Positions 7,871 to 16,658 of a DNA stretch of 45,230 nucleotides are shown here, one piece after another. A program made the translations under genes and the position numbers. The first letter of the stretch is position 1; the number at the start of each line of letters is the position of its first letter. The notes below the pieces were generated by a model. That model saw only the letters and a program-made list of their open reading frames with translations. It ran no database searches and was not told the DNA's origin. The DNA is taken from the NCBI GenBank assembly GCA_050299555.1, contig JBNKWA010000049.1, positions 1-45,230 on the forward strand, written 5' to 3'. The stretch is from JBNKWA01 sp050299555. Lineage in GTDB: Bacteria; Pseudomonadota; Alphaproteobacteria; Rhodobacterales; Rhodobacteraceae.

Positions 7871-9166
7871 TCAACCGTCGTAGCCGGCCCAGCGCGGCAG
7901 GAACAGCACGATATCGGGAACCAGGATCAGCAACAGCAGCGCCATAACCAGGATGCCGAGGAACGCCCAGATCTCGGCGATGATCTCGCTGAGCGAGATC
8001 CCGGTCACCGCGTTGATGACGAACAGCAGGATGCCGTAGGGCGGCGTGATCAGCCCGATCATGCAGTTCACCACCGCGACAACGCCGAAATGCACCAGAT
8101 CGATGCCGAGCTCGCGGCAGGTGGGCAGGAACAGCGGGATGACGACAAGGATGATGGTGGTGGCATCGAGAAAGCAGCCGAGCGCCAGGATCACCAGGTT
8201 GACGCAGAGAAGGAAGGCCAGCGGTGAAATGTCGAGCCCGGTCATCGCTCCGGCCAGCATGCCGGGGATGTTCTCGGCGGCAACGATGTAGTTGAGCAGG
8301 AGCGCGCCACCGATCACCAGCCCCACGGCTGCCGACGAACGGGCGGATTCGATGAAGATCGACCAAAGGGTGCCGAGGCTGAGCGCCCGGTAGAAGAACG
8401 CGGCAAGCAGGAGCGCGTAGAAGGCGGCGACGGCGGCGGCCTCGGTCGGCGTGGTAACCCCGCCATAGATGCCGTAGAGCAGGATCGCCGGCATCAGCAG
8501 CGCCGGAAACGCCCGGGCGGTCTTGGCCGGCAGTTCCCGCAGGGGCACCGGCTCCTCGACGGCGAAGTTGCGGCGGTGGCTCATATACGTGTTCATCGCC
8601 ATCAGCACCGCACCCATGACCAGCCCGGGCAGGATGCCGCCCAGGAACAGGTGACCAATCGAGGCGTTCGAGACCAGCGCGTAGAGCACCATGGGGATCG
8701 ACGGCGGGATGATCGGCCCGATGGTGGCCGAGGCAGCGGTGATCGCGGCGGCATAGCCGGGGGTGAAGCGCCCGTCCTTGCGCATCATGTCAATGATGAT
8801 CTTGCCGATGCCGGCGGCGTCGGCCACCGCCGATCCGGACATCCCCGAGAAGATGAGCGAGGCCATGACGTTGACATGCCCGAGCCCGCCCTTGAAGCGG
8901 CCGACCGTGGCGACGCAAAAGTTCAGCAGCCGGTCCGAAATGGTGCCGGCGTTCATGATGTTGGCCGCGACGATGAAAAGCGGCACCGCGAGCAGCAGGA
9001 AGCTCTGGTAGATGCCGTCGACCAGGTTCTTGCCGGCGATGCCGATGCCCTGCCCGTTGGCGGCAAGGTAGGTCAGCGACGCAACGATGATCGCATAGGC
9101 GATCGGCACACCGATCCCGGCGAGCAGGAACAGAGTACCGATGCAGATCAGAAGCTCGATGCTCAT
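7871..9166 (-). CDS. TRAP transporter large permease (DctM family)
   Basis: The protein has 431 residues and about twelve hydrophobic segments. DctM signatures include GMSGSAVADAAGIGKIIIDM, TIGPIIPPSIPMVLYAL, YGGVTTPTEAAAVAAFYAL and GLITPPYGILLFV. It forms the ion-coupled translocation channel of a tripartite TRAP transporter for organic acids. The ATG at 9166 overlaps the stop of the DctQ gene by four bases (ATGA), so the two are translationally coupled. Longer in-frame extensions lie inside dctQ and are rejected. The gene ends convergently with the LeuB-like dehydrogenase, with 166 bases between in which I see no gene. Confidence 0.93.
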   Translation of the reverse strand: MSIELLICIGTLFLLAGIGVPIAYAIIVASLTYLAANGQGIGIAGKNLVDGIYQSFLLLAVPLFIVAANIMNAGTISDRLLNFCVATVGRFKGGLGHVNVMASLIFSGMSGSAVADAAGIGKIIIDMMRKDGRFTPGYAAAITAASATIGPIIPPSIPMVLYALVSNASIGHLFLGGILPGLVMGAVLMAMNTYMSHRRNFAVEEPVPLRELPAKTARAFPALLMPAILLYGIYGGVTTPTEAAAVAAFYALLLAAFFYRALSLGTLWSIFIESARSSAAVGLVIGGALLLNYIVAAENIPGMLAGAMTGLDISPLAFLLCVNLVILALGCFLDATTIILVVIPLFLPTCRELGIDLVHFGVVAVVNCMIGLITPPYGILLFVINAVTGISLSEIIAEIWAFLGILVMALLLLILVPDIVLFLPRWAGYDG

Positions 9167-9702
9167 TCGTCGGTCACCTCGAGATGGTGGTGACCCTCGG
9201 CCTCGGCTCCATGGCGGTAGACCTGCACCGCCCGCCACAGATAGCGCCCGCCGGCGACCGCAAGAAACAGGAAGTACACCGAGTAGATCGGCAGCATCTT
9301 GACCGGCAACGTCGCCGAGCTCTTCAGGCGCAGGATGCGCATCTTGTCGTAGGTGGGCAGGATCGACACCAGCAGCGCGACACCGACGATCACCGCACCG
9401 ATGATCGCCAGCCAGCGCCGAATGCCGGGGCGCACCCAGAGGTAGAGGATGTCGAAGGTGACGTGATCGCGCTCACGCACGATGAAGGCGTTGCCCCAGA
9501 ACACGATCCACAACCACATCACCAGGCAGAACTCCAGCGTCCACCCGAAATCGGTTGCGCTGACGACACCGCCGAGATTGGCAACAAACCATTCGGTGCC
9601 GACGATGTAGCGGACGGCGATCTGGAGTATGAAGGTCGCGAACATCGCGGCCATCATCGTGGCCGCCACCGACTCGGTGATGCGGTCGAACCAGCGCGGC
9701 AT
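9163..9702 (-). CDS. TRAP transporter small permease (DctQ family)
   Basis: The protein has 179 residues with four predicted membrane helices, the usual size for DctQ. The segment FCLVMWLWIVFWGNAFIVRE followed by RDHVTFDIL is typical of the family (W-x-x-F-x-G ... R-x-H-V). DctQ pairs with DctM and is needed for TRAP function. The ATG at 9702 follows GGGGAGAGGGA and gives the normal family N-terminus; an upstream in-frame start adds residues with no family match. The gene sits between the DctP gene, from which it is separated by 107 bases with a GC-rich hairpin, and dctM, which it overlaps. Confidence 0.92.
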   Translation of the reverse strand: MPRWFDRITESVAATMMAAMFATFILQIAVRYIVGTEWFVANLGGVVSATDFGWTLEFCLVMWLWIVFWGNAFIVRERDHVTFDILYLWVRPGIRRWLAIIGAVIVGVALLVSILPTYDKMRILRLKSSATLPVKMLPIYSVYFLFLAVAGGRYLWRAVQVYRHGAEAEGHHHLEVTDE

Positions 9703-9738
9703 TCCGTCCCTCTCCCCTGGCCAGGCTTGTTCTTGCCG

Positions 9739-9768
9739 CCGCACCGCCGCGGGTCGGCGGCGGCGCGG
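9739..9768 (-). promoter_or_regulatory. GC-rich hairpin between DctP and DctQ genes
   Basis: Read on the plus strand, CCGCACCGCCG (from 9739) is followed after a short loop by a CGGCGGCGGCGCGG run, so the intercistronic mRNA can form a strong but imperfect stem. There is no U-tract. Such stems after a binding-protein gene commonly stabilise the upstream message so that DctP is made in excess over the permeases. This role is inferred. Confidence 0.4.
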
Positions 9769-9809
9769 TTCATTTTGCGCTCACGTCTCGGGCGACGCGA
9801 CTTGACCTG

Positions 9810-10817
9810 TCACTTGCCCAGAGCGTTGATCTTTTCCAGCGTGCCCTCGGGCCAGGAGGCCGCCAGATCGCTGGCCAGGTACTCGGCCTGGACGTGGTCG
9901 CGGAAGGCGGGGAGGTCGGGTTCGTAGACCGCCAGGCCCTGATCCTTGAAGAACTGGACCAGCTCGTCCTCCAGCGCCAGCTGCTTCTGGCGGCCCGACT
10001 CGGCCGCTTCATCTGCCGCCGCCTGCACCGTTGCCTGCTGCTCGGGCGTCAGCGAATCCCAGACCGCCTTCGAGATGGCGATATAGTTGAGGTCCACCAG
10101 GTGGCTGGTCAGCACGATCTGACCGGTAACTTCGTAGAACTTGGAGTCCTTGTCGGTGGGCAGCGGATTGTCCTGCCCGTCGATCGCCCCGGTCTGAAGT
10201 GCGGTGTAGACTTCAGTAAAGGCCATCGGCGTGGGATTGGCGCCCAGCGCCTTGCCCAGAAACTGCCAGGCGTCCGAACCCGGCATGCGCAGGTTGACGC
10301 CGGCCAGATCGGCGGGCGTGGAAACCTTCAGCTCGTCTTCCGACTGGCGCAGGTTCACATGCCTGCGGCCAAGATACATCACCGTCAGAAGCTTGATGCC
10401 CAGGTCGTCCTCGACCCGCTGCTTGAAGGGATCCATCAGAGCATCGTTGAAGACGGCAACCTGGTGGGCGGCATCCTGATGCACGTAACCGGCGGTGAAG
10501 ATCGAGAATTCTGGGATGAAGGTCGCCAGCTCCTGGGCCGAGGTGATCGACATCTCCAGATCGCCCGAGGCGATCGCCTCGAGCTCGGTGCCCTGGGCAA
10601 ACAGAGTGCCGTTGTAGTGCGGCTCGTAGGTGGCGAAATCGGCCACCGCCGGGGCGAACACCTCTGCCAGAGCGACCGAGCGCTGGTCGCTTTCCGTGGC
10701 CGGGGTCGACAGCCGCAGCACGATCTTGTCCTGGGCAAGCGCGCCGCCGGCCAGGCAGGCCGACAGGGCAACGCCGGCGACACCGGCAAGGGCGCCGCGG
10801 CGATCAATGGTGAACAT
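9810..10817 (-). CDS. TRAP transporter substrate-binding protein (DctP family)
   Basis: The protein has 335 residues, beginning with a signal peptide (MFTIDRRGALAGVAGVALSA...GGALAQ), so it is periplasmic. The DctP fold is supported by DLEMSITSAQELA, LGRRHVNLR, the conserved Arg in GVNLRMPGSDAWQFLGKALG and PMAFTEVYTALQTGAIDGQDN. It captures an organic acid, whose carboxylate is normally held by the conserved Arg, and delivers it to DctQM. The ATG at 10817 follows GGGGAGGAAA. The gene is divergent from the second GntR regulator, which probably controls it. The neighbouring shikimate-dehydrogenase-like enzyme hints at a cyclic hydroxy acid such as quinate or shikimate, but the ligand cannot be read from the sequence. 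Confidence 0.92.
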   Translation of the reverse strand: MFTIDRRGALAGVAGVALSACLAGGALAQDKIVLRLSTPATESDQRSVALAEVFAPAVADFATYEPHYNGTLFAQGTELEAIASGDLEMSITSAQELATFIPEFSIFTAGYVHQDAAHQVAVFNDALMDPFKQRVEDDLGIKLLTVMYLGRRHVNLRQSEDELKVSTPADLAGVNLRMPGSDAWQFLGKALGANPTPMAFTEVYTALQTGAIDGQDNPLPTDKDSKFYEVTGQIVLTSHLVDLNYIAISKAVWDSLTPEQQATVQAAADEAAESGRQKQLALEDELVQFFKDQGLAVYEPDLPAFRDHVQAEYLASDLAASWPEGTLEKINALGK

Positions 10818-10930
10818 AGGTTTCCTCCCCTTCTTGCGTGTTCGGCATGCTTTGCATGCCACCGCGATTCGCGTGAAGCTGCATTTTGCATTCATTATCG
10901 AGGGCGTCCACTGAAAACGAAATGACATAT

Positions 10931-10944
10931 CAAAAACGATTTTG
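10931..10944. promoter_or_regulatory. Inverted repeat CAAAA-N4-TTTTG in divergent promoter region
   Basis: CAAAAACGATTTTG lies in an AT-rich patch (about 10875-10965) between the DctP gene and the second GntR gene. The position and symmetry suit an operator for that regulator. It supports the GTG start at 11000 over an ATG at 10922, since the ATG would place the repeat inside the coding region. Binding is inferred. Confidence 0.45.
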
Positions 10945-10999
10945 TACCTTGGAAACGACTCGCGTTGCGGGTAAACTTGTTGCGGGAGGCGACGGGATC

Positions 11000-11704
11000 G
11001 TGGAAGGCCTGTTCACCGGCGACAACAGGAAGACCAAGCCGACGATCGCCGGCCGGCTGGCCGAGTCCATCCGCGCGCGCATCCTGACCGGCGATCTGGC
11101 ACCCGGGACAAAGCTGAATCTCGACCGGATGCGCGACGAACTTTCGGTGAGCGTCGGTTCGCTTCGCGAGGCGGTCACCCGGCTGGTGGCGGACGGCCTG
11201 ATCCGGGCCGAGGAGCAGCGCGGCTACCACGTCGCCCCGATCTCGCTGGCCAATCTCGAGGAGGTGACGGAGTTGCGCATGGCCCTGGAGCCCGAGGCGC
11301 TGAGGGCCTCGATGGGCAATGGCGGGCTGGATTGGGAGACCGGCGTGATGGCCTCGCTCTATCGGCTGAACCATACCCCGCGCATCCCCGGCGACGGAGT
11401 CTCGCTGGAGGCCTGGGAGAGCGCCCATAACGCCTTTCACCTGGCGCTGATCGAGCGTTGCGACAAGCCGCTCCTGATGCAGTTCCAGCGAGTGCTGATG
11501 AACATGAACGACCGTTACCGGCGCATCTTCCTGAAGACGGACAGCAGCCAGCGCGACGTCAGCCAGGAGCACACGGCGATCGCCGAGGCGGCCGTCGGCG
11601 GTGACGAGGATCGGGCGGCCGAACTGCTGAAGCAGCACATCGAGCGCACCGGCACGGCGCTGCGCAGGGCGATCGAGGATGCCCTGCCGGCGCCCGGCAC
11701 ATGA
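11000..11704 (+). CDS. GntR-family (FCD) transcriptional regulator of the TRAP/AroE-like locus
   Basis: From GTG 11000 the protein has 234 residues. The N-terminal winged helix reads IAGRLAESIRARILTGDLAP, LNLDRMRDELSVSVGSLREA and RLVADGLIRAEEQRGYHVAP; the C-terminal FCD domain has ELRMALEPEALRAS, NAFHLALIERCDKP and EHTAIAEAAVGGD. GGGAGG lies about ten bases before the GTG. An ATG at 10922 would add 26 residues encoded by AT-rich sequence that looks like promoter, so I prefer the GTG. The gene is divergent from the TRAP operon and is followed after 72 bases by the shikimate-dehydrogenase-like gene, so it probably regulates both. Confidence 0.88.
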   Translation: MEGLFTGDNRKTKPTIAGRLAESIRARILTGDLAPGTKLNLDRMRDELSVSVGSLREAVTRLVADGLIRAEEQRGYHVAPISLANLEEVTELRMALEPEALRASMGNGGLDWETGVMASLYRLNHTPRIPGDGVSLEAWESAHNAFHLALIERCDKPLLMQFQRVLMNMNDRYRRIFLKTDSSQRDVSQEHTAIAEAAVGGDEDRAAELLKQHIERTGTALRRAIEDALPAPGT

Positions 11705-11776
11705 TCGGCCGGGGGCCGAAGATGCTACGCCGAGGGGCTGTATCGGCCCGACGGACCCAATCGGGATAGGATTGCC

Positions 11777-12619
11777 ATGACACAGCTCATTTCCGGCCAC
11801 ACCAGGCTGATCGCGCATCTCGGCGTGCCCACCGAGAGCTTCAAGGCACCGATGATCTACAACCCCTATTTCGAGGCCGAGGCCATCGACGCGGTGGTCG
11901 TGCCCATGGGCTGCGAGGCGGCGGACTATCCGGAGTTCCTGCGGCTGCTGTTCCGGCTGCGCAACATCGCCGGGGCGCTGGTCACCATGCCCCACAAGGT
12001 GACGACGGTGGCGCTGCTCGACGAGGCCTCGACCACGGTCAGGGTCTGCGGTGCCTGCAACGCGGTCAAGCGCGGCGAGGATGGCAGGCTTATCGGCGAC
12101 ATGTTCGACGGCGAGGGGTTCGTGCGCGGCGTGGCGCGGAAAGGCCGCGCCATCGCCGATGCCTCGGCGCTGGTGGTGGGCTCGGGCGGCGTCGGTTCGG
12201 CCATTGCCGCCTCTCTGGCAGCGGCCGGGGCGGCGCGAATTGCCCTTTATGACGCCAATACCGCATCGGCGGAGCGGCTGGCGGACAGCCTTCGCCGCCA
12301 CTACCCCGACCGGCAGGTGACAACCGGCACGCGCGATCCGGCCGGCTACGGGATCGTGGTCAACGCAACGCCCATGGGCATGAACGCCGGCGATCCCCTA
12401 CCCCTGGATGTGGCACGCATCGACCCTGATACCTTCGTCGGCGAAGTGGTCATGAAGGCCGAGGAAACGCCGTTCCTTGCCGCCGCCCGGGCGCGCGGCT
12501 GCGAGACCCAGGTTGGCACCGACATGCTGTTCGAGCAGATCCCGGCCTATCTGGAGTTCTTCGGCTTCCCCACCACAACGCCCGAAGAATTGCGGCGACT
12601 GGCGCGCGTCAAGTACTGA
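11777..12619 (+). CDS. Shikimate dehydrogenase family protein (AroE-like, probably catabolic)
   Basis: The protein has 280 residues. Conserved AroE features are the catalytic Lys in VTMPHKVTT, the catalytic Asp in DMFDGEGF (replacing the usual NTDG), the Rossmann motif GSGGVGSAIAASL, NATPMGM and a late Gln in MLFEQIPAYLEF. The substrate-binding S-x-S-P motif near the N-terminus is altered to ESFKAP, with the second Ser replaced by Ala, and Thr/Asn residues of the NTDG loop are changed. These differences and the location beside a TRAP transporter argue against the biosynthetic AroE and for a catabolic dehydrogenase acting on quinate, shikimate or a related hydroxy acid. A hairpin at 12666-12707 follows the gene. 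Confidence 0.88.
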   Translation: MTQLISGHTRLIAHLGVPTESFKAPMIYNPYFEAEAIDAVVVPMGCEAADYPEFLRLLFRLRNIAGALVTMPHKVTTVALLDEASTTVRVCGACNAVKRGEDGRLIGDMFDGEGFVRGVARKGRAIADASALVVGSGGVGSAIAASLAAAGAARIALYDANTASAERLADSLRRHYPDRQVTTGTRDPAGYGIVVNATPMGMNAGDPLPLDVARIDPDTFVGEVVMKAEETPFLAAARARGCETQVGTDMLFEQIPAYLEFFGFPTTTPEELRRLARVKY

Positions 12620-13266
12620 ACCCAATGGGCCGATAGGCGCGCTTGCACGACCTGCGACGGAAAAAGGGGCGGCAAAAACGGCAACCCCTTACCGCCTTTG
12701 CCGCCCCGGACGCTTCGGATCAGCCCTGCAGCTGCACCACCATGATGCCACCCCGCAAAACACCCCGGCGTACACGCTGCCGGTTTACACACGCTGCAGA
12801 ACGGCTCTCTCTCTGCCTTCGGTCCAATCCGTGGTCTCTCCAAGTATTATTCATACATGTTCGGCCACGAGGCGCCTAGCTACGCATATTTGCAGCACCG
12901 GTTCCGGACTGAAAATACGCGCCATGGCGCGACAAAATTTGTCTCAATTTGTCGCAACCTCTGGGTTTCTCCAATCTATATTAAGTATCTACAGCGCTAC
13001 TTGAAGTTGTTGCGCCAAACATTCTTGGTTAATTTTGAGACAGACGCAGAATTTTTCTGGAAACAGTTGTAATTTTCGGCCCAATTGCTGGTAATAAATC
13101 GGACTTTATCAACTGTCTGGCGCACCCGTTTCTTGCCATGATTGTGGCGACATTGTGGCCGCCTGGGTCGGCGGTCGGCCGCTGCTTCGTTTTCGCAGCA
13201 CCTACTCGGTCGGTCGCGGCCAAGGCGAATCGCCGGGCAGGAAAGACGCGCCACGGCTGCGCTGGT
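12620..13266. other. AT-rich non-coding region between convergent units
   Basis: This 647-base gap separates the AroE-like gene from cobA, which points towards it from the other side. No frame looks like a real protein. Between about 12930 and 13130 the composition falls well below that of the flanking genes. GCGACAAA (12929-12936) and TTTGTCGC (12948-12955) form an 8-bp inverted repeat, and a GC-rich stem at 13157-13176 could end the nas transcript on the minus strand. No transposase, integrase or tRNA remnant was recognised. Confidence 0.6.
12666..12707 (+). terminator. Candidate terminator hairpin after the AroE-like gene
   Basis: GGGGCGGCAAA (12666-12676) is an exact reverse complement of TTTGCCGCCCC (12697-12707), separated by 20 bases. 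It lies 46 bases beyond the stop of the AroE-like gene. There is no long U-tract, so it may act as a Rho-assisted terminator or 3' stabilising stem. Confidence 0.45.
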
Positions 13267-14025
13267 TCAACCGTCGCAGGCCCTGGCCTGAGGTCTGCTG
13301 GCATCGGAATGCCGGTACCGCACCATGACAACGGCAGGGTTTTCCACGCCGCCACCCAGGATCCTGGCAGCAAGCCCGTCCAGGCGGCAGGCCCATTGCC
13401 GTTCATCCGGCTGGCTGGCACGCGCAACGATGGTGACCTCGAGCCATGGCGGCGCGACGCGCAGCAAGGCGGACTCGATCGCTGGCGCCGCGGCGACACC
13501 CATGTAGATGCAAAGCAGAGTACCCGGGCCGAAGCCCTTGGTAAAATCCGCCGGCAGCGCGCCGTTGACAGTGGTTCCGGTGGTAATGACAAGCGTTTCG
13601 ATCTCGCGACGTTCGGTCAGGAAGCCCCCGGCCGCCGCCATGCCGGCACTGGCGGCAGTGATGCCCGGCACGATCTCCCAGGCGATGCCGGCGGCTTCGC
13701 AGGCCACAGCCTCCTCGGCACCGCGGGCGAAGACGCCCGGGTCGCCGCACTTGAGGCGCACCACGCGCTTGCCGGCCTTCGCGTCCGAAACGATTAGCCG
13801 GTTGATGCGCTCTTGGCTCCAGCGTTCGGGCAGCGCTGCGTCACCCGGCGCCTTGCCGACGCAGAGCCGCGTCGCATCCCGATCGGCATGCTCGAGAACC
13901 GCCTCGCCCGACAACCGGTCGTAGAGGATGACGTCCGCCGCCCTGAGCCGGTCCACAGCGCGCAGGGTCAGAAGATCCGCCGCCCCCGGCCCTGCCCCGA
14001 CCAGACTGACCAGGCCGGGCACCAT
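13267..14025 (-). CDS. cobA: Uroporphyrinogen-III C-methyltransferase (siroheme synthesis)
   Basis: The protein has 252 residues. It methylates uroporphyrinogen III at C2 and C7 with S-adenosylmethionine to give precorrin-2, the precursor of the siroheme used by NirB. Family motifs are VSLVGAGPGAADLLTLRA at the N-terminus, ADVILYDRL, RLKCGDPGVFARGAEE and PGITAASAGMAAAG. The segment after this, LTERREIETLVITTGT, departs from the usual L-T-H-R ... T-G-H, so the enzyme is somewhat diverged. Its ATG overlaps the stop of nasA by one base within an ATGA-type junction, making it the last gene of the coupled nas operon. A single-domain SUMT without the CysG oxidase/ferrochelatase part is typical of such operons. 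Confidence 0.92.
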   Translation of the reverse strand: MVPGLVSLVGAGPGAADLLTLRAVDRLRAADVILYDRLSGEAVLEHADRDATRLCVGKAPGDAALPERWSQERINRLIVSDAKAGKRVVRLKCGDPGVFARGAEEAVACEAAGIAWEIVPGITAASAGMAAAGGFLTERREIETLVITTGTTVNGALPADFTKGFGPGTLLCIYMGVAAAPAIESALLRVAPPWLEVTIVARASQPDERQWACRLDGLAARILGGGVENPAVVMVRYRHSDASRPQARACDG

Positions 14026-16658
14026 CACTCTGCTGCCATCGGCACGGCCGCCTGCGACAGGATCACCCCGAGTTCCGCCCGGCACGAGCCGCAGTTGGTC
14101 CCCGCCTGAAGCGCCGCACCAATGTCGGCGACGGTTGTCAGGCGCTGCGACAGAATCGCCGAGCGAATGGTGTTGATGCCAACCCCGTAGCACGAGCACA
14201 CGATGGCACCAGGATCGGGCCGGTCTGCACCCGGCCGCCCGGCCAGCACCCCCGCATCGCCATCCCCGGCCAGCACGCCGGTCAGGTAGCTTCGTGCCAC
14301 GGCCACCGGTTCGCGCGCCACGAACAGCGCCGCCTGCAGACGCCCGCCCGCGAACAGCGCCACGCGACATCCGCCACGGGCGGCGTCAGCGACCGAGACC
14401 GTCTCCACTTCGCGGGCCGAGAGCCCGCCCAGCTCGCGCGCGAAGAACGGCCAGTCGGGCATGTCCTCGCGACCGGCAAGCTCGATGGTCCAGCCGCCCT
14501 CGGCCCTGGACTTGGCCCAATAGTCGGTCGCAGGATGGGGTTCGGAGCGGGTGATGGCAAACCCATACCAGGACATCTCGGCCTTGCGAATGCACACCGC
14601 CGTTCGCTTCAGCTCCGGCTGGCCGGAGAGCGGATCGGTAACCGGTGCCACGACGGCATCGGTACGCCCCTTGCCGGCGAACCGCCCCGTCCAGTGCATC
14701 GGCGCGAAGACCGAGCCCTCTGGGCCACGGTCGGTTACCAGCGCCCGGGCAACGATAGCCCCGTACGGGCTTTCAAGCTCCACCAGGTCGGCCCCGCCGA
14801 TCCCCGCCGCCGCGGCGTCGGCAGGATGGATCTCGACGAACGGCTCGGCCATGTGCCGGCTCAGGCGCTGGGACCGCCCGGTGCGGGTCATGGTATGCCA
14901 CTGGTCACGGATGCGCCCGGTATTGAGCAAAAGCGGATAGTCCGGCCGTGGGGCATTCACACTGGCCCGCGGGCAGACCGAAACCATGCGGGCCTTTCCC
15001 TCCGGCGTGAAGAACCCGCCGTCGGCGAAGAAGCGCCCCCCGGCGCGATCCATCGTCACCGGCCACTGCACCGGCCCGATGGCGTCATAGTTGGTGCCAG
15101 CCAGCCCGCTGATGTCGAAGTCCGACCCCGCCGCGGCCGCCCGACCGCTCAGCTGCGCGTATTCGGCGAAGATCTCTGCCGGGCCGGAATAGGCAAAGGC
15201 ATCGCCAAAGCCCATGCGCACCGCCACGTCGCAGATGATGCGCCAATCGTGCCGTGCCCAGGCCGGCGGCCGCGTGAAGGCGCGCTGGCGCGAGATCCGC
15301 CGCTCGGAATTGGTGACCGTGCCATCCTTCTCGCCCCAGCCGGTCGCCGGCAGAACGACATCGGCGAGGGCGGTGGTGTCGGTGGTGACGATGTCGCTGA
15401 CAACGACGAAATCGCAGGCGCGGATGGCGGCAGCGACGTGATCAGCCCGCGGCATGGAGACGGCCGGGTTGGTGCACATGATCCAAAGCGCCTTGATCCG
15501 GCCATCGGCGCATGCATCGAACAGATCCACCGCCTTCAACCCGGCGGATGCGGGCATGCAAGGTGCCCGCCAGAAGCCTTGCACGAGGTCGCGGTGGCCC
15601 GCATCCTCGAGGTCCAGATGGCAGGCCAGCGTTGTTGCCATGCCGCCGGCCTCCCGCCCGCCCATGGCGTTCGGCTGACCGGTGACGCTGAACGGCCCCA
15701 TGCCGGGCCGACCGATGCGCCCCGTTGCCAGGTGGCAGTTGATGATGGCATTGACCTTGTCGGTGCCGTCCGAGGCCTGGTTGACGCCTTGGCTGTAGAC
15801 GGTCACCACCTTTCGCGTGCCGGTCCACAGATCGAGGAACCGGTCGAGCAACATGCCGTCGACCCCGGTCGCCTCTATCACCGCATCGAGCGGCATGTCC
15901 CAGGCGGCTTCGAGTGCGTCGGCAAAACCGTCGACATGGGCGTTGACATAGTCCCAGTCGACCGCGCCCTCGGCGGCAACGCGGTTGAGCAGCCCGTTGA
16001 ACAGCGCCACGTCCGAGCCGGGCCGGATCGCAAGATGCATGTCCGAGGCTTCCGCCGTCGCCGTCCGCCGTGGATCGATGGTGACCAGGGTCAGCGGCCG
16101 TTCGGCCTTGGCCGTCATGATCCGCTGGAAAAGGACCGGATGGCACCAGGCAAGATTGGAACCCACCAGCACGATCAGGTCGGCCTCCTCGAGATCCTCG
16201 TAGGTCCCCGGAACGGTGTCGGTGCCGAAGGCGCGGCGGTGTCCCGCCACCGACGACGCCATGCAGAGCCGCGAATTGGTGTCGATGTTGGCCGAGCCGA
16301 TGAAGCCCTTCATCAGCTTGTTGGCGACATAGTAGTCCTCGGTCAGGAACTGGCCGGAAACGTAGAAGGCGACGCTGTCGGGCCCGTGCGCGCGGATGGC
16401 CTCGGTGAATTTCGCAGCCACCAGGTCCAGTGCCTCGTCCCAGTCGACCGCCCGGCCCGCGACCCGCGGCGCCACCAGCCGGCCGTCGAGGCCCAGCGTC
16501 TCGCCCAGCGCTGAACCCTTGGAGCACAGCCGGCCGAAGTTCGCCGGATGCTCGGGGTCGCCGGCAATCGTGGCGCCGCCCAAGCCGTCCGGGGTCACCA
16601 GGACACCGCAGCCTACCCCGCAATAAGGGCAGGTGCTGCGGACGGTCCGCGCGGTCAT
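14025..16658 (-). CDS. nasA: Assimilatory nitrate reductase, large catalytic subunit
   Basis: The protein has 877 residues and is a molybdopterin oxidoreductase. The N-terminal [4Fe-4S] ligands are Cys10, Cys13, Cys17 and Cys45 (CPYCGVGC ... LCSKGS). Further family features are YSQGVNQASDGTDKVNAI, GQPNAMGGREAGGMA and, in the molydopterin-dinucleotide-binding domain, LLNTGRIRDQWHTMTRTG. At the C-terminus a BFD-like [2Fe-2S] domain is present, with CSCYGVG near residue 818 and GTNCGSCRAELG near 856, as in NasA proteins that take electrons through this domain. It reduces nitrate to nitrite in the cytoplasm with bis-MGD. Its ATG overlaps the stop of nirD by four bases. No separate electron-transfer subunit (nasC type) is visible in the operon. 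Confidence 0.96.
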   Translation of the reverse strand: MTARTVRSTCPYCGVGCGVLVTPDGLGGATIAGDPEHPANFGRLCSKGSALGETLGLDGRLVAPRVAGRAVDWDEALDLVAAKFTEAIRAHGPDSVAFYVSGQFLTEDYYVANKLMKGFIGSANIDTNSRLCMASSVAGHRRAFGTDTVPGTYEDLEEADLIVLVGSNLAWCHPVLFQRIMTAKAERPLTLVTIDPRRTATAEASDMHLAIRPGSDVALFNGLLNRVAAEGAVDWDYVNAHVDGFADALEAAWDMPLDAVIEATGVDGMLLDRFLDLWTGTRKVVTVYSQGVNQASDGTDKVNAIINCHLATGRIGRPGMGPFSVTGQPNAMGGREAGGMATTLACHLDLEDAGHRDLVQGFWRAPCMPASAGLKAVDLFDACADGRIKALWIMCTNPAVSMPRADHVAAAIRACDFVVVSDIVTTDTTALADVVLPATGWGEKDGTVTNSERRISRQRAFTRPPAWARHDWRIICDVAVRMGFGDAFAYSGPAEIFAEYAQLSGRAAAAGSDFDISGLAGTNYDAIGPVQWPVTMDRAGGRFFADGGFFTPEGKARMVSVCPRASVNAPRPDYPLLLNTGRIRDQWHTMTRTGRSQRLSRHMAEPFVEIHPADAAAAGIGGADLVELESPYGAIVARALVTDRGPEGSVFAPMHWTGRFAGKGRTDAVVAPVTDPLSGQPELKRTAVCIRKAEMSWYGFAITRSEPHPATDYWAKSRAEGGWTIELAGREDMPDWPFFARELGGLSAREVETVSVADAARGGCRVALFAGGRLQAALFVAREPVAVARSYLTGVLAGDGDAGVLAGRPGADRPDPGAIVCSCYGVGINTIRSAILSQRLTTVADIGAALQAGTNCGSCRAELGVILSQAAVPMAAE

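Noticed and set aside
14535..16514. Long plus-strand open frame opposite nasA
   Set aside because: It is Arg-, Gly- and Pro-rich, has no recognisable motif and is fully antisense to an unmistakable nitrate reductase gene.
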